Shown here: in pieces, positions 27,465 through 36,054 of the stretch | How positions within the stretch are numbered: position 1 is the stretch's first letter | Layout: every line of letters starts with the position of its first letter | NCBI GenBank assembly: GCA_016215705.1 | Contig: JACRIR010000051.1 | Span: forward strand, 1 to 64,000 | Length of the DNA: 64,000 nt | Direction: 5' to 3' | From: Candidatus Poribacteria bacterium | GTDB taxonomy: Bacteria; Abyssobacteria; SURF-5 | Program-made: the position numbers and the translations under genes | Notes under the pieces: generated by a model | Seen by the model: only the letters and a program-made list of their open reading frames with translations | Database searches by the model: none | What the model was told of the DNA's origin: nothing

Positions 27465-28628
27465 ATGGACGTTATATACACAATCCTCCTTGTATTCTGC
27501 GGCTTCGCAATAATTGTGATCGGCCTGTCGCTTCAGCATGTGGGCCCGTTTCTGGTTTTTCTCGCATTTGTGACTGCCGGAGCGATCTTCCTTTCGCGTC
27601 TCGGCTGGCTCAGGAATTTTCGGCAAATTACGAATCGCAACCCGCGTTCTCTCTACTTTGCTCTTGCTCTCTGCATTGTCGCTTACCCATTCATATTCAC
27701 CTTGTTGAAGAGCGCTTATTGGATACATGTCGCCGCCATTGCCGGAATATACGCATGCCTTGCGCTCGGCTTGAATATCACCGTCGGGTTTGCCGGACTT
27801 CTCGATCTGGGATATGTCGCATTCTATGCAATCGGAGCATATTCGTCCGCCATCTTCTTCCGGCATTATCCTGATGCCCGATGGATGTTCTGGGTCATAC
27901 TGCCCGCAGCGGCTCTACTCGCGGGCATATTCGGACTGCTCCTGGGCAGTCCCACATTGAGGCTGCGCGGAGATTATCTTGCCATTGTCACTCTCGGATT
28001 CGGACAGATAGTCCGCATTATCGCGACCAATTGGGAATCGGTCACCAACGGCCCAAAAGGTATTGCCGACATCCCGGGCCCCACAATCGGGCGCTATTCC
28101 TTCGAGACAGGAATTCCGGTGGGGAGCCTCGTCCTGCCGCGAGTTGCCAACTACTATTTTCTCATAGTTCTGCTTGCCCTCGGAATAGGAGTTGCCGCCA
28201 ACCGGCTGAATCATTCGCGCATCGGGCGCGCATGGATAGCCATACGTGAAGACGAACTGGCTGCGAGTTGTTCGGGCGTCAACGTAACGGCAATCAAACT
28301 GCTGGCCTTCGCAATCGGCGCGAGTTTCGCAGGCATAGCAGGTGTCGTTTACTCGAGCCTGATAGGTTTCGTCGACCCGATGAGCTTCACTTTCATGGAA
28401 TCGGCAATGATCGTTTGCATGGTGGTCCTCGGCGGCATGGGAAGCATCCCGGGCGTAATCGTCGGCGCCATCGTGCTGGCGATACTGCCGGAAAAATTGC
28501 GCGAGTTCGAACAGATTCGGATGCTCCTGTTCGGGGCTGCGTTGATAGCTATGATGGCGTTCCGACCTGAAGGCCTGATCCCGAGTAAGCGAAGGGAACA
28601 GGAACTGCTCGAGACGACAGATGAATGA
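27465..28628 (+). CDS. livM: branched-chain amino acid type ABC transporter permease LivM
   Basis: Second permease subunit, 387 aa, with an N-terminal extension of two to three hydrophobic segments before the core LGLNITVGFAGLLDLGYVAFYAIGAY. The cytoplasmic coupling motif lies in GGMGSIPGVIVGAIVLAILPEKL near residue 325. It follows livH after a repeat and overlaps livG by eight bases. The GGAG Shine-Dalgarno before ATG 27465 is clear. Confidence 0.92.
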   Translation: MDVIYTILLVFCGFAIIVIGLSLQHVGPFLVFLAFVTAGAIFLSRLGWLRNFRQITNRNPRSLYFALALCIVAYPFIFTLLKSAYWIHVAAIAGIYACLALGLNITVGFAGLLDLGYVAFYAIGAYSSAIFFRHYPDARWMFWVILPAAALLAGIFGLLLGSPTLRLRGDYLAIVTLGFGQIVRIIATNWESVTNGPKGIADIPGPTIGRYSFETGIPVGSLVLPRVANYYFLIVLLALGIGVAANRLNHSRIGRAWIAIREDELAASCSGVNVTAIKLLAFAIGASFAGIAGVVYSSLIGFVDPMSFTFMESAMIVCMVVLGGMGSIPGVIVGAIVLAILPEKLREFEQIRMLLFGAALIAMMAFRPEGLIPSKRREQELLETTDE

Positions 28629-29424
28629 GAACACTCCGCTTCTGCAAATCCGACGATTGAGCAAATCTTTCGGCGGCCTGAAAGCCGTGGACGCCGTCGA
28701 TCTCGGAGTGCAGCCCGGCGAAATCCTGAGCATCATCGGCCCAAACGGCTCAGGCAAAACAACGCTCTTCAACGTTATCTCCGGTATCTACCTGCCCGAC
28801 GAAGGAGAAATCCTGCTTCGATCGCCGGACCAGCCTGAGATAAACCTGGTAGGTCTCAGGCCGCATCAAGTCACAGCCAAAGGCGTTGGCCGCACTTTTC
28901 AGAACATCCGCCTCTTCGCCAACATGACCGTGCTCGAAAACGTAATGGTCGGCATGCACTGCAGGTCGTCCTCAGGAGCATTGGGCGCTGTCCTGCAAGC
29001 CAAATCCGCGCGGAGGGAGGAGCGCAGGGTTGTCCAGGAGTCGCAACGACTTCTCGCCCTGTTCCACAGTCAACTGATTCCGGTCATGAACCAACCTGCG
29101 AAAGCCCTGCCTTTCGCCGACCGGAAGCGGTTGGAGATTATTCGCGCGATCGCATCCGAACCCAGGCTGCTCTTGCTTGATGAGCCCGCCGCAGGCATGA
29201 ATCCGCACGAGACAAGGGCTTTCATGGATGACCTGAAACGCCTTCGCGACAGGGGACACACACTCATGGTTATCGAGCACGACATGATGATGGTCAAAGG
29301 GCTGTCTGACCGCGTGATTGCATTTGACTACGGCCGCAAGATTGCCGAAGGCGTCTTCGAGCAAGTGCGCCGAAATGAGATGGTGATCGAGGCTTACCTG
29401 GGAAGAAAGCATGGCATTGCTTGA
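28621..29424 (+). CDS. livG: branched-chain amino acid type ABC transporter ATPase LivG
   Basis: ABC ATPase, 267 aa. Walker A GPNGSGKT at 40-47, Q-loop FQNIRLFANM (~90), a degenerate signature region KALPFADRKRLEIIRAIA (~161, the LPFADRKRLE form typical of LivG rather than LSGGQ), Walker B LLLLDEPAAGMNPHE (~180) and the switch His in VIEHDM. It overlaps livM by 8 bases and livF by 14, which argues for tight co-translation. Confidence 0.93.
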   Translation: MNENTPLLQIRRLSKSFGGLKAVDAVDLGVQPGEILSIIGPNGSGKTTLFNVISGIYLPDEGEILLRSPDQPEINLVGLRPHQVTAKGVGRTFQNIRLFANMTVLENVMVGMHCRSSSGALGAVLQAKSARREERRVVQESQRLLALFHSQLIPVMNQPAKALPFADRKRLEIIRAIASEPRLLLLDEPAAGMNPHETRAFMDDLKRLRDRGHTLMVIEHDMMMVKGLSDRVIAFDYGRKIAEGVFEQVRRNEMVIEAYLGRKHGIA

Positions 29425-30124
29425 GATGACAAATGTGGTCAGTTTTTATGGCCTCATCCAAGTGCTCAGGGGCGTGAGCCTCAGAGTCGAAAACGGAGAG
29501 ATTGTCTGCCTCCTCGGAAGCAATGGCGCGGGCAAGAGCACAACTATGAAGACTATTTTGGGCATTGTGCGCCCGCGCGAGGGCGCCATAAGCTTCAAGG
29601 GGGAACTGATTGATCGCTTGCCCACCTCCGCTGTCGTGTCGCGAGGAATATCGACCGTACCCGAATCCCGCCGCATATTCCCGCGTCTCTCCGTCGAGGA
29701 AAACCTTGAAATAGGAGCATATGTTCGCGGAGTCGGGCTTCACAGGTTGCGGCCTCAACTGGATCACGTATATTCGCTTTTCCCTCGATTGAAAGAACGC
29801 CGCCGTCAGGCCGGTGGAACCCTCAGCGGCGGCGAGCAACAAATGCTCGCAATCGGACGCGCGCTCATGGTGCAGCCTAAACTGGTGCTCATGGACGAGC
29901 CCTCAATGGGGCTTTCACCCGTCCTTGTCGATCAGATATTCGAAATCATCCAGTCCATAAACCAGGGAGGAACCTCGATCTTGCTCGTCGAACAGAACGC
30001 TCGGATGGCCCTGTCCATCGCCGGGCGCGGCTATGTGATGCAAACGGGGCGAATCGTTGCTGAAGGCACGGGCCAGGAACTCCTACACAGCGAGGAAATC
30101 CGAACCGCTTATTTGGGAGAGTAA
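29411..30124 (+). CDS. livF: branched-chain amino acid type ABC transporter ATPase LivF
   Basis: ABC ATPase, 237 aa. Walker A GSNGAGKST at 36-44, signature LSGGEQQMLAIGRALM near 137, Walker B LVLMDEPSMGLSP near 158, and the switch region LLVEQNA near 193. It completes the transporter with LivG. No terminator is obvious after it. Confidence 0.93.
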   Translation: MALLEMTNVVSFYGLIQVLRGVSLRVENGEIVCLLGSNGAGKSTTMKTILGIVRPREGAISFKGELIDRLPTSAVVSRGISTVPESRRIFPRLSVEENLEIGAYVRGVGLHRLRPQLDHVYSLFPRLKERRRQAGGTLSGGEQQMLAIGRALMVQPKLVLMDEPSMGLSPVLVDQIFEIIQSINQGGTSILLVEQNARMALSIAGRGYVMQTGRIVAEGTGQELLHSEEIRTAYLGE

Positions 30125-30160
30125 GCCGTTTGTGTCGCACGCTCTGTATCGAATTTTAGC

Positions 30161-30190
30161 TTGACAAACCTTTTTTTTGAGCGGTATAAT
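30161..30190 (+). promoter_or_regulatory. consensus promoter of the subtilisin gene
   Basis: TTGACA at 30161-30166, 18 bases, perfect TATAAT at 30185-30190. Transcription would start near 30197, about 310 bases before the ATG at 30507. Confidence 0.6.
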
Positions 30191-30195
30191 CAACC

Positions 30196-30255
30196 AGTCC
30201 CTCAGCTTGTGAAGTGGCTGCGTTATACATAATTGAGTCAGTCACACGAGGGACT
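30196..30255 (+). promoter_or_regulatory. 5'-end stem-loop of the subtilisin mRNA
   Basis: AGTCCCTC at 30196-30203 is exactly complementary to GAGGGACT at 30248-30255. The first arm starts at the predicted transcription start, so the mRNA would begin with a closed stem, which may stabilise it. Confidence 0.35.
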
Positions 30256-30405
30256 ATTTGAATCAGATCGCTACGGGTGCGAATTCATTTGCACAATCAG
30301 ACGCATTTTGGCAAGACCCCGGGAAGCTTGAGTTCATTCATACAATATTTTCCTGCTTGCAGAGCCAGAGAAGAGGTTTGCAGTCGCCCTATGTGATTAT
30401 TCTCG

Positions 30406-30450
30406 AACCGGAAAGGCGCGGCGCAAGAGCATTGCGCCGGTTTCCGGTTT
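30406..30450 (+). promoter_or_regulatory. GC-rich leader hairpin, possible attenuator
   Basis: Arms 30406-30425 (AACCGGAAA...GGCGCAA) and 30432-30450 (TTGCGCC...TTTCCGGTTT) form a long stem with one bulge, ending in GGTTTAATG. The U-tract is weak, so termination here is only possible, not clear. It is 57 bases upstream of the ATG. Confidence 0.35.
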
Positions 30451-30506
30451 AATGAGTTTGACAAGGTTATAACTGAAGTTTGGGATGGAAGCTTTGGGAG
30501 GAACAC

Positions 30507-32999
30507 ATGAAGAAGCGCTTGGGTTGGATTGCGGTCTTGTCGGCTCTGCCGGTCCTTTTCTTTCTCGCGCTGTCGCTCAGAAAAGAAGGAACGTCTGAAG
30601 CCGCGTCGGGAATGAGAAGGGTTGGAGTGCCCCTGGAGAGTCCCCTCTACAAAGAGGGCGAAATACTCGTGCAAATGAAGCCGGGGATATCAAAAAGCGC
30701 CTCCCTCAGTGTTCATTCGGCTTTTGGCGCAGCAAAGATCGAGGATCTAGGTGGCGGGGCTGAGCTTGTGAAGTTACCGGCCGGTATGTCGGTGAATGAA
30801 GCAGTTGCGCTCTATTCCGCCAATGCCAATGTCTCGGAAGCATCTCCCAACTACTATCAGCGTGTCAGGCAAACATTCCCCAATGATCCGTCGTTCGGAT
30901 TCCTCTGGGGAATGAATAACACCGGGCAAACCGGGGGAACTCCGGACGCTGACATCGATGCCCCCGAGGCATGGGAGCTCACAACCGGTGACCCGGGTGT
31001 GGTGATCGCTGTCGTGGATACGGGCGTGGACTATAATCACCCCGACCTTGTCGCTAACATGTGGATTAATCCGGGCGAGGTTGCTGGAAACGGAATCGAC
31101 GACGATCTTAACGGTTACATCGATGACGTTCATGGGATAAATGCAATCGACGGAGTTACAAGCCCGGGAGATCCGCTTGATGACAATGGGCATGGCACGC
31201 ACGTAGCCGGCACTATCGGAGCCGTAGGCAACAACAGCGCCGGTGTCACCGGCATCAATTGGAACGTGAAAATAATGGCGCTGAAGTTTCTGACATCCGA
31301 AGGTTTTGGCGCAGTTAGCGACGAAGTCGAGTGCCTCAATTACATAGCCGACCAGGCTGATCGTGGCCAGAAGATCGTCGCCGTAAACGCCTCATTCGGC
31401 AGCTACTCGCCATTGTTCAGTTTCGAGCAGAATGCCATAGACAATCTGCGGCAGCGCGGTATCCTTTTCGTGGCCGCAGCCGGCAATGGGGATGTGAATG
31501 GCAATGGAGTGGAGAATGATGAATTGTTGCATATTCCCTCGAGCTACGACCTGCCAAATCTGATTTCTGTCGCCGCCACCAATGACACGGACAATCTGTC
31601 GGGCTTCTCGAATTTCGGCCGAAGGACAGTCCACGTTGGAGCGCCCGGAGAGAGTATTTTCAGCACTCTCTTAGGTGGAACATATGGACCTTTCGATACG
31701 GGATTTTCCGGCACGTCAATGGGAACTCCGCACGTGGTCGGCACAATCGGTTTGCTCTATGCCCGATTCCCGGTTCTGAATCCGGTGACGGATTGGCCTC
31801 TCGTAAGAAATCGGATTCTTACCGGTGGCGACATCGATCAATTCCTCGCCGGCAGAACAGTCACCGGCAGACGATTGAACGCGTTTGGCGCTTTGACATG
31901 TTCCGGGACTACCGTCCTCGCCAGAATCAGACCCCTCACAAGCTTGACAAAATCCTGGCTATCCGGTGGTATCACATTTTACATACCAGATCCTCTACCT
32001 GAGCGGAATGAGGCCACTGTTTTCTTCGGGCAAGACATCTTCGGCAATGCGTTCAGCATTCCTCTTAAGCTCTCAGCGCTTCACATCAACTGCGAGCAGC
32101 CCAACGGCAATGTCGTTGTTAATGTCGGCGGGCAGGCTGTCACCCTGCTCGATGGCGGCGTTTCGCCCGACCGTGTTGCCGGCGACGGCGTCTATACTTC
32201 CGCGTGGAATCCCCCTCTTGCTGAAACAGACCTTGTTGCCACTTTTCCCAACACCGGCACTTCTATCGCTCCTTTTACCGACAGCTTTGTAGTTCACGTG
32301 CGCAGAACCGACGACCGGAACGGATTCGTTGTGGCGGACGCCGGAGTTTCTCAGACAGTCGAAGGAGGAAGTGTCGTGGATCTGGACGGCAGAATAAGCA
32401 CGAGACGTCCCGAGATGTCGCCGGTGCTCACTTATACATGGACGCAAACGAGGGGGACGAATGTAACTCTTAATTTTGACGATACTCCATTCCCATTCTT
32501 CACGGCTCCGAGCGCAACAGGTGGCCCGGATGATACCTTGGTATTCGAATTGGAGGTGTCGGATCTTGATGGAAACACGGCCACTGATACGACTGCGGTT
32601 ACTGTAGCAGCCCCGGCGGCGGCGGGTGGCGGCGGCGGGGGTGGCGGAAGCTCGTGCTTCATCGCGACTGCGGCCTACGGTTCGGAAAATGCGCGAGACG
32701 TTGTGGTTCTCCGGCAGTTCCGGGACCGATACCTGATTACGAACGCGCCAGGCGCTGCATTTACGAACCTATACTACAAGCTGTCACCTCCCGTAGCTTC
32801 GCTGATCGCAAACCGTCCCGCCCTTAAGAAAACTGTAAGGATTGGTCTGACTCCTGCGGTAGGGTTTGCACAAGTCATGCTTGAAACAACAGGGGCCGAA
32901 AAACTTGTCATGAGCCTCCTGCTCGTTTCACTTGCCATCTCGCTTGTTATTTTCAGACAGCGGCACAAGAGGCTTGTTCACAGCGGAGATTCGATATAG
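30507..32999 (+). CDS. secreted subtilisin-like (S8) serine protease with CFI-box C-terminal sorting signal
   Basis: 830 aa. Signal peptide at residues 3-22. An I9/fervidolysin-type propeptide domain follows (EILVQMKPGISKS to SPNYYQRV, about 48-122). The S8 triad is D171 (VVDTGVD), H229 (GHGTHVAG) and S404 (GTSMGTPH). Downstream come a beta-rich region with an invasin/PKD-like VVADAGVSQTVEGGSVVDLDG, then a Gly-run linker and CFIATAAYGS near residue 718 with LRQFRDRYL. A hydrophobic helix and basic tail end the chain, the layout of CFI-box-CTERM surface proteins. The ATG at 30507 follows a GGGAGG Shine-Dalgarno. It is probably cell-surface bound after processing. Confidence 0.88.
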   Translation: MKKRLGWIAVLSALPVLFFLALSLRKEGTSEAASGMRRVGVPLESPLYKEGEILVQMKPGISKSASLSVHSAFGAAKIEDLGGGAELVKLPAGMSVNEAVALYSANANVSEASPNYYQRVRQTFPNDPSFGFLWGMNNTGQTGGTPDADIDAPEAWELTTGDPGVVIAVVDTGVDYNHPDLVANMWINPGEVAGNGIDDDLNGYIDDVHGINAIDGVTSPGDPLDDNGHGTHVAGTIGAVGNNSAGVTGINWNVKIMALKFLTSEGFGAVSDEVECLNYIADQADRGQKIVAVNASFGSYSPLFSFEQNAIDNLRQRGILFVAAAGNGDVNGNGVENDELLHIPSSYDLPNLISVAATNDTDNLSGFSNFGRRTVHVGAPGESIFSTLLGGTYGPFDTGFSGTSMGTPHVVGTIGLLYARFPVLNPVTDWPLVRNRILTGGDIDQFLAGRTVTGRRLNAFGALTCSGTTVLARIRPLTSLTKSWLSGGITFYIPDPLPERNEATVFFGQDIFGNAFSIPLKLSALHINCEQPNGNVVVNVGGQAVTLLDGGVSPDRVAGDGVYTSAWNPPLAETDLVATFPNTGTSIAPFTDSFVVHVRRTDDRNGFVVADAGVSQTVEGGSVVDLDGRISTRRPEMSPVLTYTWTQTRGTNVTLNFDDTPFPFFTAPSATGGPDDTLVFELEVSDLDGNTATDTTAVTVAAPAAAGGGGGGGGSSCFIATAAYGSENARDVVVLRQFRDRYLITNAPGAAFTNLYYKLSPPVASLIANRPALKKTVRIGLTPAVGFAQVMLETTGAEKLVMSLLLVSLAISLVIFRQRHKRLVHSGDSI

Positions 33000-33045
33000 T
33001 CATGCAGAGTGAATAGAAATTTCTGCCTTGTTGTCACTAACAATC

Positions 33046-33080
33046 AGACCCCGGGGCTTTCCAGCCTCGGGGTCTTTCTT
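33046..33080 (+). terminator. rho-independent terminator after the protease
   Basis: AGACCCCGGGGCT (33046-33058) pairs with AGCCTCGGGGTCT (33063-33075), followed by TTTCTTCT. It lies 47 bases after the protease stop and could also serve the convergent gene at 33144 in reverse. Confidence 0.75.
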
Positions 33081-33143
33081 CTCGGACCTGCCCCAAATCG
33101 CCCTGAGCTCCTCTGCGTCCTCCACGGTGAATCATTTACTTGA

Positions 33144-34265
33144 TTAGGCTCGCCCGCGCATCGTGCGCCGCCCGAGGTAGACGCCGGCCAGGAATATCAC
33201 GAGCAGAACGGCCCCCGCTCCGATTGCGGCTGTCTTCAGGTTGTCAGGGTTGATGAACATGTCGAGTCTTTCGAGGAGCTTGTTCCTCTCAGCTTCGAGA
33301 GTGTTGAGTTGCGCTGTCAAATCCTCATTCTTCTTTTCCGCTGCCTGCAAGCTGTTTTGGAGCCCCTTGACTTTTTCAAAGCCGGCGGTCAGATCGCTCT
33401 CGTATTTCGTTTGTTTCTCCGTCGAGACCTTGAGGTTGCCCTCGAGGTCCTTCACTTGTGAACGAAGGCCAAAGAGGCTTCGATCACGCTCCAGTTCAGT
33501 TTCGCCTGCGGCTGCCAAGCGCTCAAACACGGTCTTCACCCATTTCGCATTCTGATAAGCGTCGATGCATGCGTTGCTCAGCATGGTCCGGTCGCTCTTC
33601 ACAAAGAGTACACCCCGCCCGACATAAGCTACGGCGGCTACGGGAGGAAATGACCCGATGCTATATAAGCCATTGTCGGAATAACAATCCTCGTCCCCCG
33701 TCGCAACCTCGACGGCATCCCGCGACAGAACAAGCGGTGCGCCGCCGTAGAAGCCTATGTTTTTGATTTCGGCGAGTTCAAAGCCTGAACGGGGTGGAAA
33801 ACGCGTCAGTACGAATTTGCGGCCGGCGGGTGACTCTTTCATCGCAGAAGTAATATCCACGAGATCGCTCGCATCCATCGATACGCCGAAAATCTCGATG
33901 AACGGATTGACGATCTTGGCGGTTCCGCCATGAACGAAAACCGCGCCCCCCTTCTGCACTACAAACCAAACAAGCGCAGACACCTCATCTTCTCTGAGAG
34001 GCCTCTCCGGGCTGGGATGCAGAACCACGATGTCATAAGGCGCCAGCTTCTGTTGAGTGATATCTCCCGACGTCATCGAGGCGACCAGCGTACCGGCGGC
34101 GCGCAGCATCGCCGTCAGCTTTGAGTACCCGGCCGGCTCGGCGCTGAATGTTGTGTCGGCAGGAGCGAGAGCGGCCTCAAAGAACAATACTTTCTTCGGT
34201 TGGGCAGACGCTTCGGAACAGAGCAACAGCAGAAATGAGACGGCAACAAGTCCGATTCTCTTCAA
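33144..34265 (-). CDS. secreted/anchored protein: GATase-like domain, coiled coil, C-terminal membrane helix
   Basis: 373 aa from a TTG at 34265, eight bases after a perfect GGAGGAGG Shine-Dalgarno (34281-34274). Signal peptide LKRIGLVAVSFLLLLCSEASAQ. Residues about 25-235 have the alternating strand/helix look of a ThuA/DUF4350-type class I glutamine-amidotransferase-like fold (KVLFFEAALAP, YDIVVLHPSPERPL, GGAVFVHGG), without a visible catalytic Cys-His pair. A long charged coiled coil spans about 245-340, then a hydrophobic helix at about 350-368 and GRRTMRGRA as a short cytoplasmic tail. The domain therefore faces the periplasm or surface. Function unknown; it converges on the protease gene. 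Confidence 0.6.
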   Translation of the reverse strand: MKRIGLVAVSFLLLLCSEASAQPKKVLFFEAALAPADTTFSAEPAGYSKLTAMLRAAGTLVASMTSGDITQQKLAPYDIVVLHPSPERPLREDEVSALVWFVVQKGGAVFVHGGTAKIVNPFIEIFGVSMDASDLVDITSAMKESPAGRKFVLTRFPPRSGFELAEIKNIGFYGGAPLVLSRDAVEVATGDEDCYSDNGLYSIGSFPPVAAVAYVGRGVLFVKSDRTMLSNACIDAYQNAKWVKTVFERLAAAGETELERDRSLFGLRSQVKDLEGNLKVSTEKQTKYESDLTAGFEKVKGLQNSLQAAEKKNEDLTAQLNTLEAERNKLLERLDMFINPDNLKTAAIGAGAVLLVIFLAGVYLGRRTMRGRA

Positions 34266-34684
34266 GATATTGTCCTCCTCCCAATGAGCGGGTCCACGGT
34301 TCAAAGTTCACGGTTCACGTTGAATCACGAAGAATCTGAGCGCCTAACGTCATTCTCACTTCAGGAAATGATTACAGCACGTACCACGCAATACGCACGA
34401 CGCGCCACGTTTTTCGGGAATGACCAATGGTATTCTATTTTGTGTAGTTACGTTTGTCAAACAATCTTGAGAAGGCAGTCGAGACAAATGGAGTCTGCCA
34501 CGACTAAGCACGTTCAACGTCTTCTGAACAAAGCGAAGAATCCCGTGCCTTCTGAGACCATTCTAACCCTGCACCCGCTCAACTCCACAAGGAGCGCCTG
34601 AGGCGTCGAACCCTTTCGCAATGATGTGCACGCTGGCGCGTACACCTTTAGCAAACGTCAATATGAATTAATCTCCCCGCTACC
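34266..34684. other. spacer with GGTTCACGG-type repeat
   Basis: No gene. 34291-34335 is a copy of the TTCACGGTTCACG repeat family. The rest is plain spacer up to the TetR promoter. Confidence 0.5.
34291..34335. repeat. GGTTCACGGTTTACGG-family repeat
   Basis: Short degenerate tandem words (GGTTCAAAG, TTCACGG, TTCACG). Related words are at 38621-38665, 42261-42320 (opposite strand, ACCCTAAACCCTGAACC) and 55209-55240. Confidence 0.6.
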
Positions 34685-34713
34685 TTGACAAACCATCTTC
34701 ACTTTGATACATT
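34685..34713 (+). promoter_or_regulatory. promoter of the TetR gene
   Basis: TTGACA at 34685-34690, 17 bases, TACATT at 34708-34713. The leader is about 90 bases. Confidence 0.5.
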
Positions 34714-34722
34714 GAGAATGTA
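34708..34722 (+). promoter_or_regulatory. palindromic operator over the TetR -10 box
   Basis: TACATT-GAG-AATGTA is a perfect 6+3+6 inverted repeat starting exactly at the -10 box. A second short palindrome (AATG-TG-CATT) lies just downstream near 34731-34740. This placement fits autorepression by the TetR protein encoded next. Confidence 0.5.
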
Positions 34723-34811
34723 TTCGATGAATGTGCATTGCCCCTCTCATAGATCCCGATCCGTTGTGGTTCCGCCAGGGAAACCAATCGTGAGCAGAGG
34801 AATGTTTGCGA

Positions 34812-35429
34812 ATGACGAGTGACCCCACCTTTGAACCTCTTGTCTCCGAAACGCGCGAGCGCATACTGCGAGCCGCGATGGAGCTCTTCCGCAAACACGG
34901 ATTCAATAACACCTCCATAGCTCAGATTCTGCAGCACGCAAAGATCACCAAGGGCGGATTCTACTTCCACTTCAAGAGCAAGGAAGAACTCGGATTCATA
35001 GTCCTCGAGCGCACCCGGGATTTCTGGATGGAGAATGTCATCGACGTAATCGCCCAGGAAGCCGGCGTCAGGCGCCGCATAAGCCGCATGGTTGAGATTA
35101 TGACCGAGATGTATCGCGGCGACATCTTTCACGGTTGCGCGCTGCTTGCCGTGCTGACCGCCGAGATGATGGAACATCCGACGGAATTCGCCGACCGCAT
35201 AAGAAGCATAATAGCCGAATGGCAAAAGAGCATCATTGACATCCTTGAACAGGGCAAGACCGAAGGCATCTTCCGCAAGGATATGGATTCAAGCGCCTTG
35301 GCTCTGATTCTGATCGGATGCTGCCAGGGCACGACCATGATGGGACACCTTGACCCCGAAAACGTCAACTACGACCTGCTTCTTCATGACCTCGAGAAAT
35401 GGATTCTCGAGGGCTGCGCCCGACGCTGA
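34812..35429 (+). CDS. TetR-family transcriptional regulator
   Basis: About 205 aa. The helix-turn-helix domain is at residues ~12-58 (TRERILRAAMELFRKHGFNNTSIAQILQHAKITKGGFYFHFKSKEEL), and the remainder is a helical ligand-binding domain with two adjacent cysteines (GCCQGTT) near residue 172. I placed the start at ATG 34812, 10 bases after AGAGGA; a TTG at 34806 is possible. It precedes a MarR gene and the acyl-CoA cluster, so an acyl-CoA or fatty-acid-type ligand is plausible but not shown. Confidence 0.85.
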   Translation: MTSDPTFEPLVSETRERILRAAMELFRKHGFNNTSIAQILQHAKITKGGFYFHFKSKEELGFIVLERTRDFWMENVIDVIAQEAGVRRRISRMVEIMTEMYRGDIFHGCALLAVLTAEMMEHPTEFADRIRSIIAEWQKSIIDILEQGKTEGIFRKDMDSSALALILIGCCQGTTMMGHLDPENVNYDLLLHDLEKWILEGCARR

Positions 35430-35513
35430 AATGGCCATCTGACTGCGTCCTTGTCTGTCGTTCCGACACGGTCGGCATTCGTGCGCGCATGCTGGTGCCT
35501 GGTGGCCGCCTAC

Positions 35514-35543
35514 TTGACAACGAATGTTCATGTCCTGTATAAT
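35514..35543 (+). promoter_or_regulatory. consensus promoter of the MarR-mutase operon
   Basis: TTGACA at 35514-35519, 18 bases, perfect TATAAT at 35538-35543. Transcription would start near 35550, 55 bases before the MarR ATG. Confidence 0.6.
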
Positions 35544-35559
35544 TCATCTTGTGAATAAT
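35539..35559 (+). promoter_or_regulatory. near-palindromic operator over the MarR -10 box
   Basis: ATAATTCA (35539-35546) and TGAATAAT (35552-35559) form an inverted repeat with one mismatched pair around a 5-base centre, overlapping the -10 box and start site. The size and spacing suit a MarR dimer. Confidence 0.45.
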
Positions 35560-35604
35560 TCGGGCCATGAAATACATAATCTCTCTCACTACCTTTGAGC
35601 AACT

Positions 35605-36054
35605 ATGATAACGCAAGACGCAGCCACAAGTTTTTGGAAAGCGTTCGACAAACTCATTCGTTCCTTCTCCTCGATGAACAACGTTTCCGGAATCATTGTC
35701 CTCGGCAAGCCGGATATCATTGCGCTTGAGGCTGTCTCCAGGAATGAGGGGCTCATTATGAGCGAGATGGCGCGGCTTCTGGAGATCAGGTTCAATACCG
35801 CAACGGGAATTGCTGACCGACTTGTTGAAAAGAAACTGTTAAAGCGCGAAGGAAAACATGGGGACAGGCGAGTAATTCGACTGTGTTTGACTGAAAAGGG
35901 CAGGAAAACCGTTACGGCTTATCAAAGGCATAGGGGAAAGTTTTTCAGGGAAATGATGGTCGCTCTTACGAAAAGTGAACAGGAAGCTTTTGTTTCTGTC
36001 CTCGTGAAAATCGCCGGCGTAATGGACAAGAAAAAAGGGGAAATGGCGAGGTGA
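35605..36054 (+). CDS. MarR-family transcriptional regulator
   Basis: 149 aa winged-helix regulator. MSEMARLLEIRFNTATGIADRLVEKKLLKREG is the recognition-helix region (about 51-83), followed by the wing GDRRVIRLCLTEKGR. It overlaps the downstream mutase gene by four bases, so it is co-translated with it and probably responds to the pathway's substrate or CoA thioester. A strong promoter with a palindrome over the -10 box lies directly upstream. Confidence 0.88.
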   Translation: MITQDAATSFWKAFDKLIRSFSSMNNVSGIIVLGKPDIIALEAVSRNEGLIMSEMARLLEIRFNTATGIADRLVEKKLLKREGKHGDRRVIRLCLTEKGRKTVTAYQRHRGKFFREMMVALTKSEQEAFVSVLVKIAGVMDKKKGEMAR

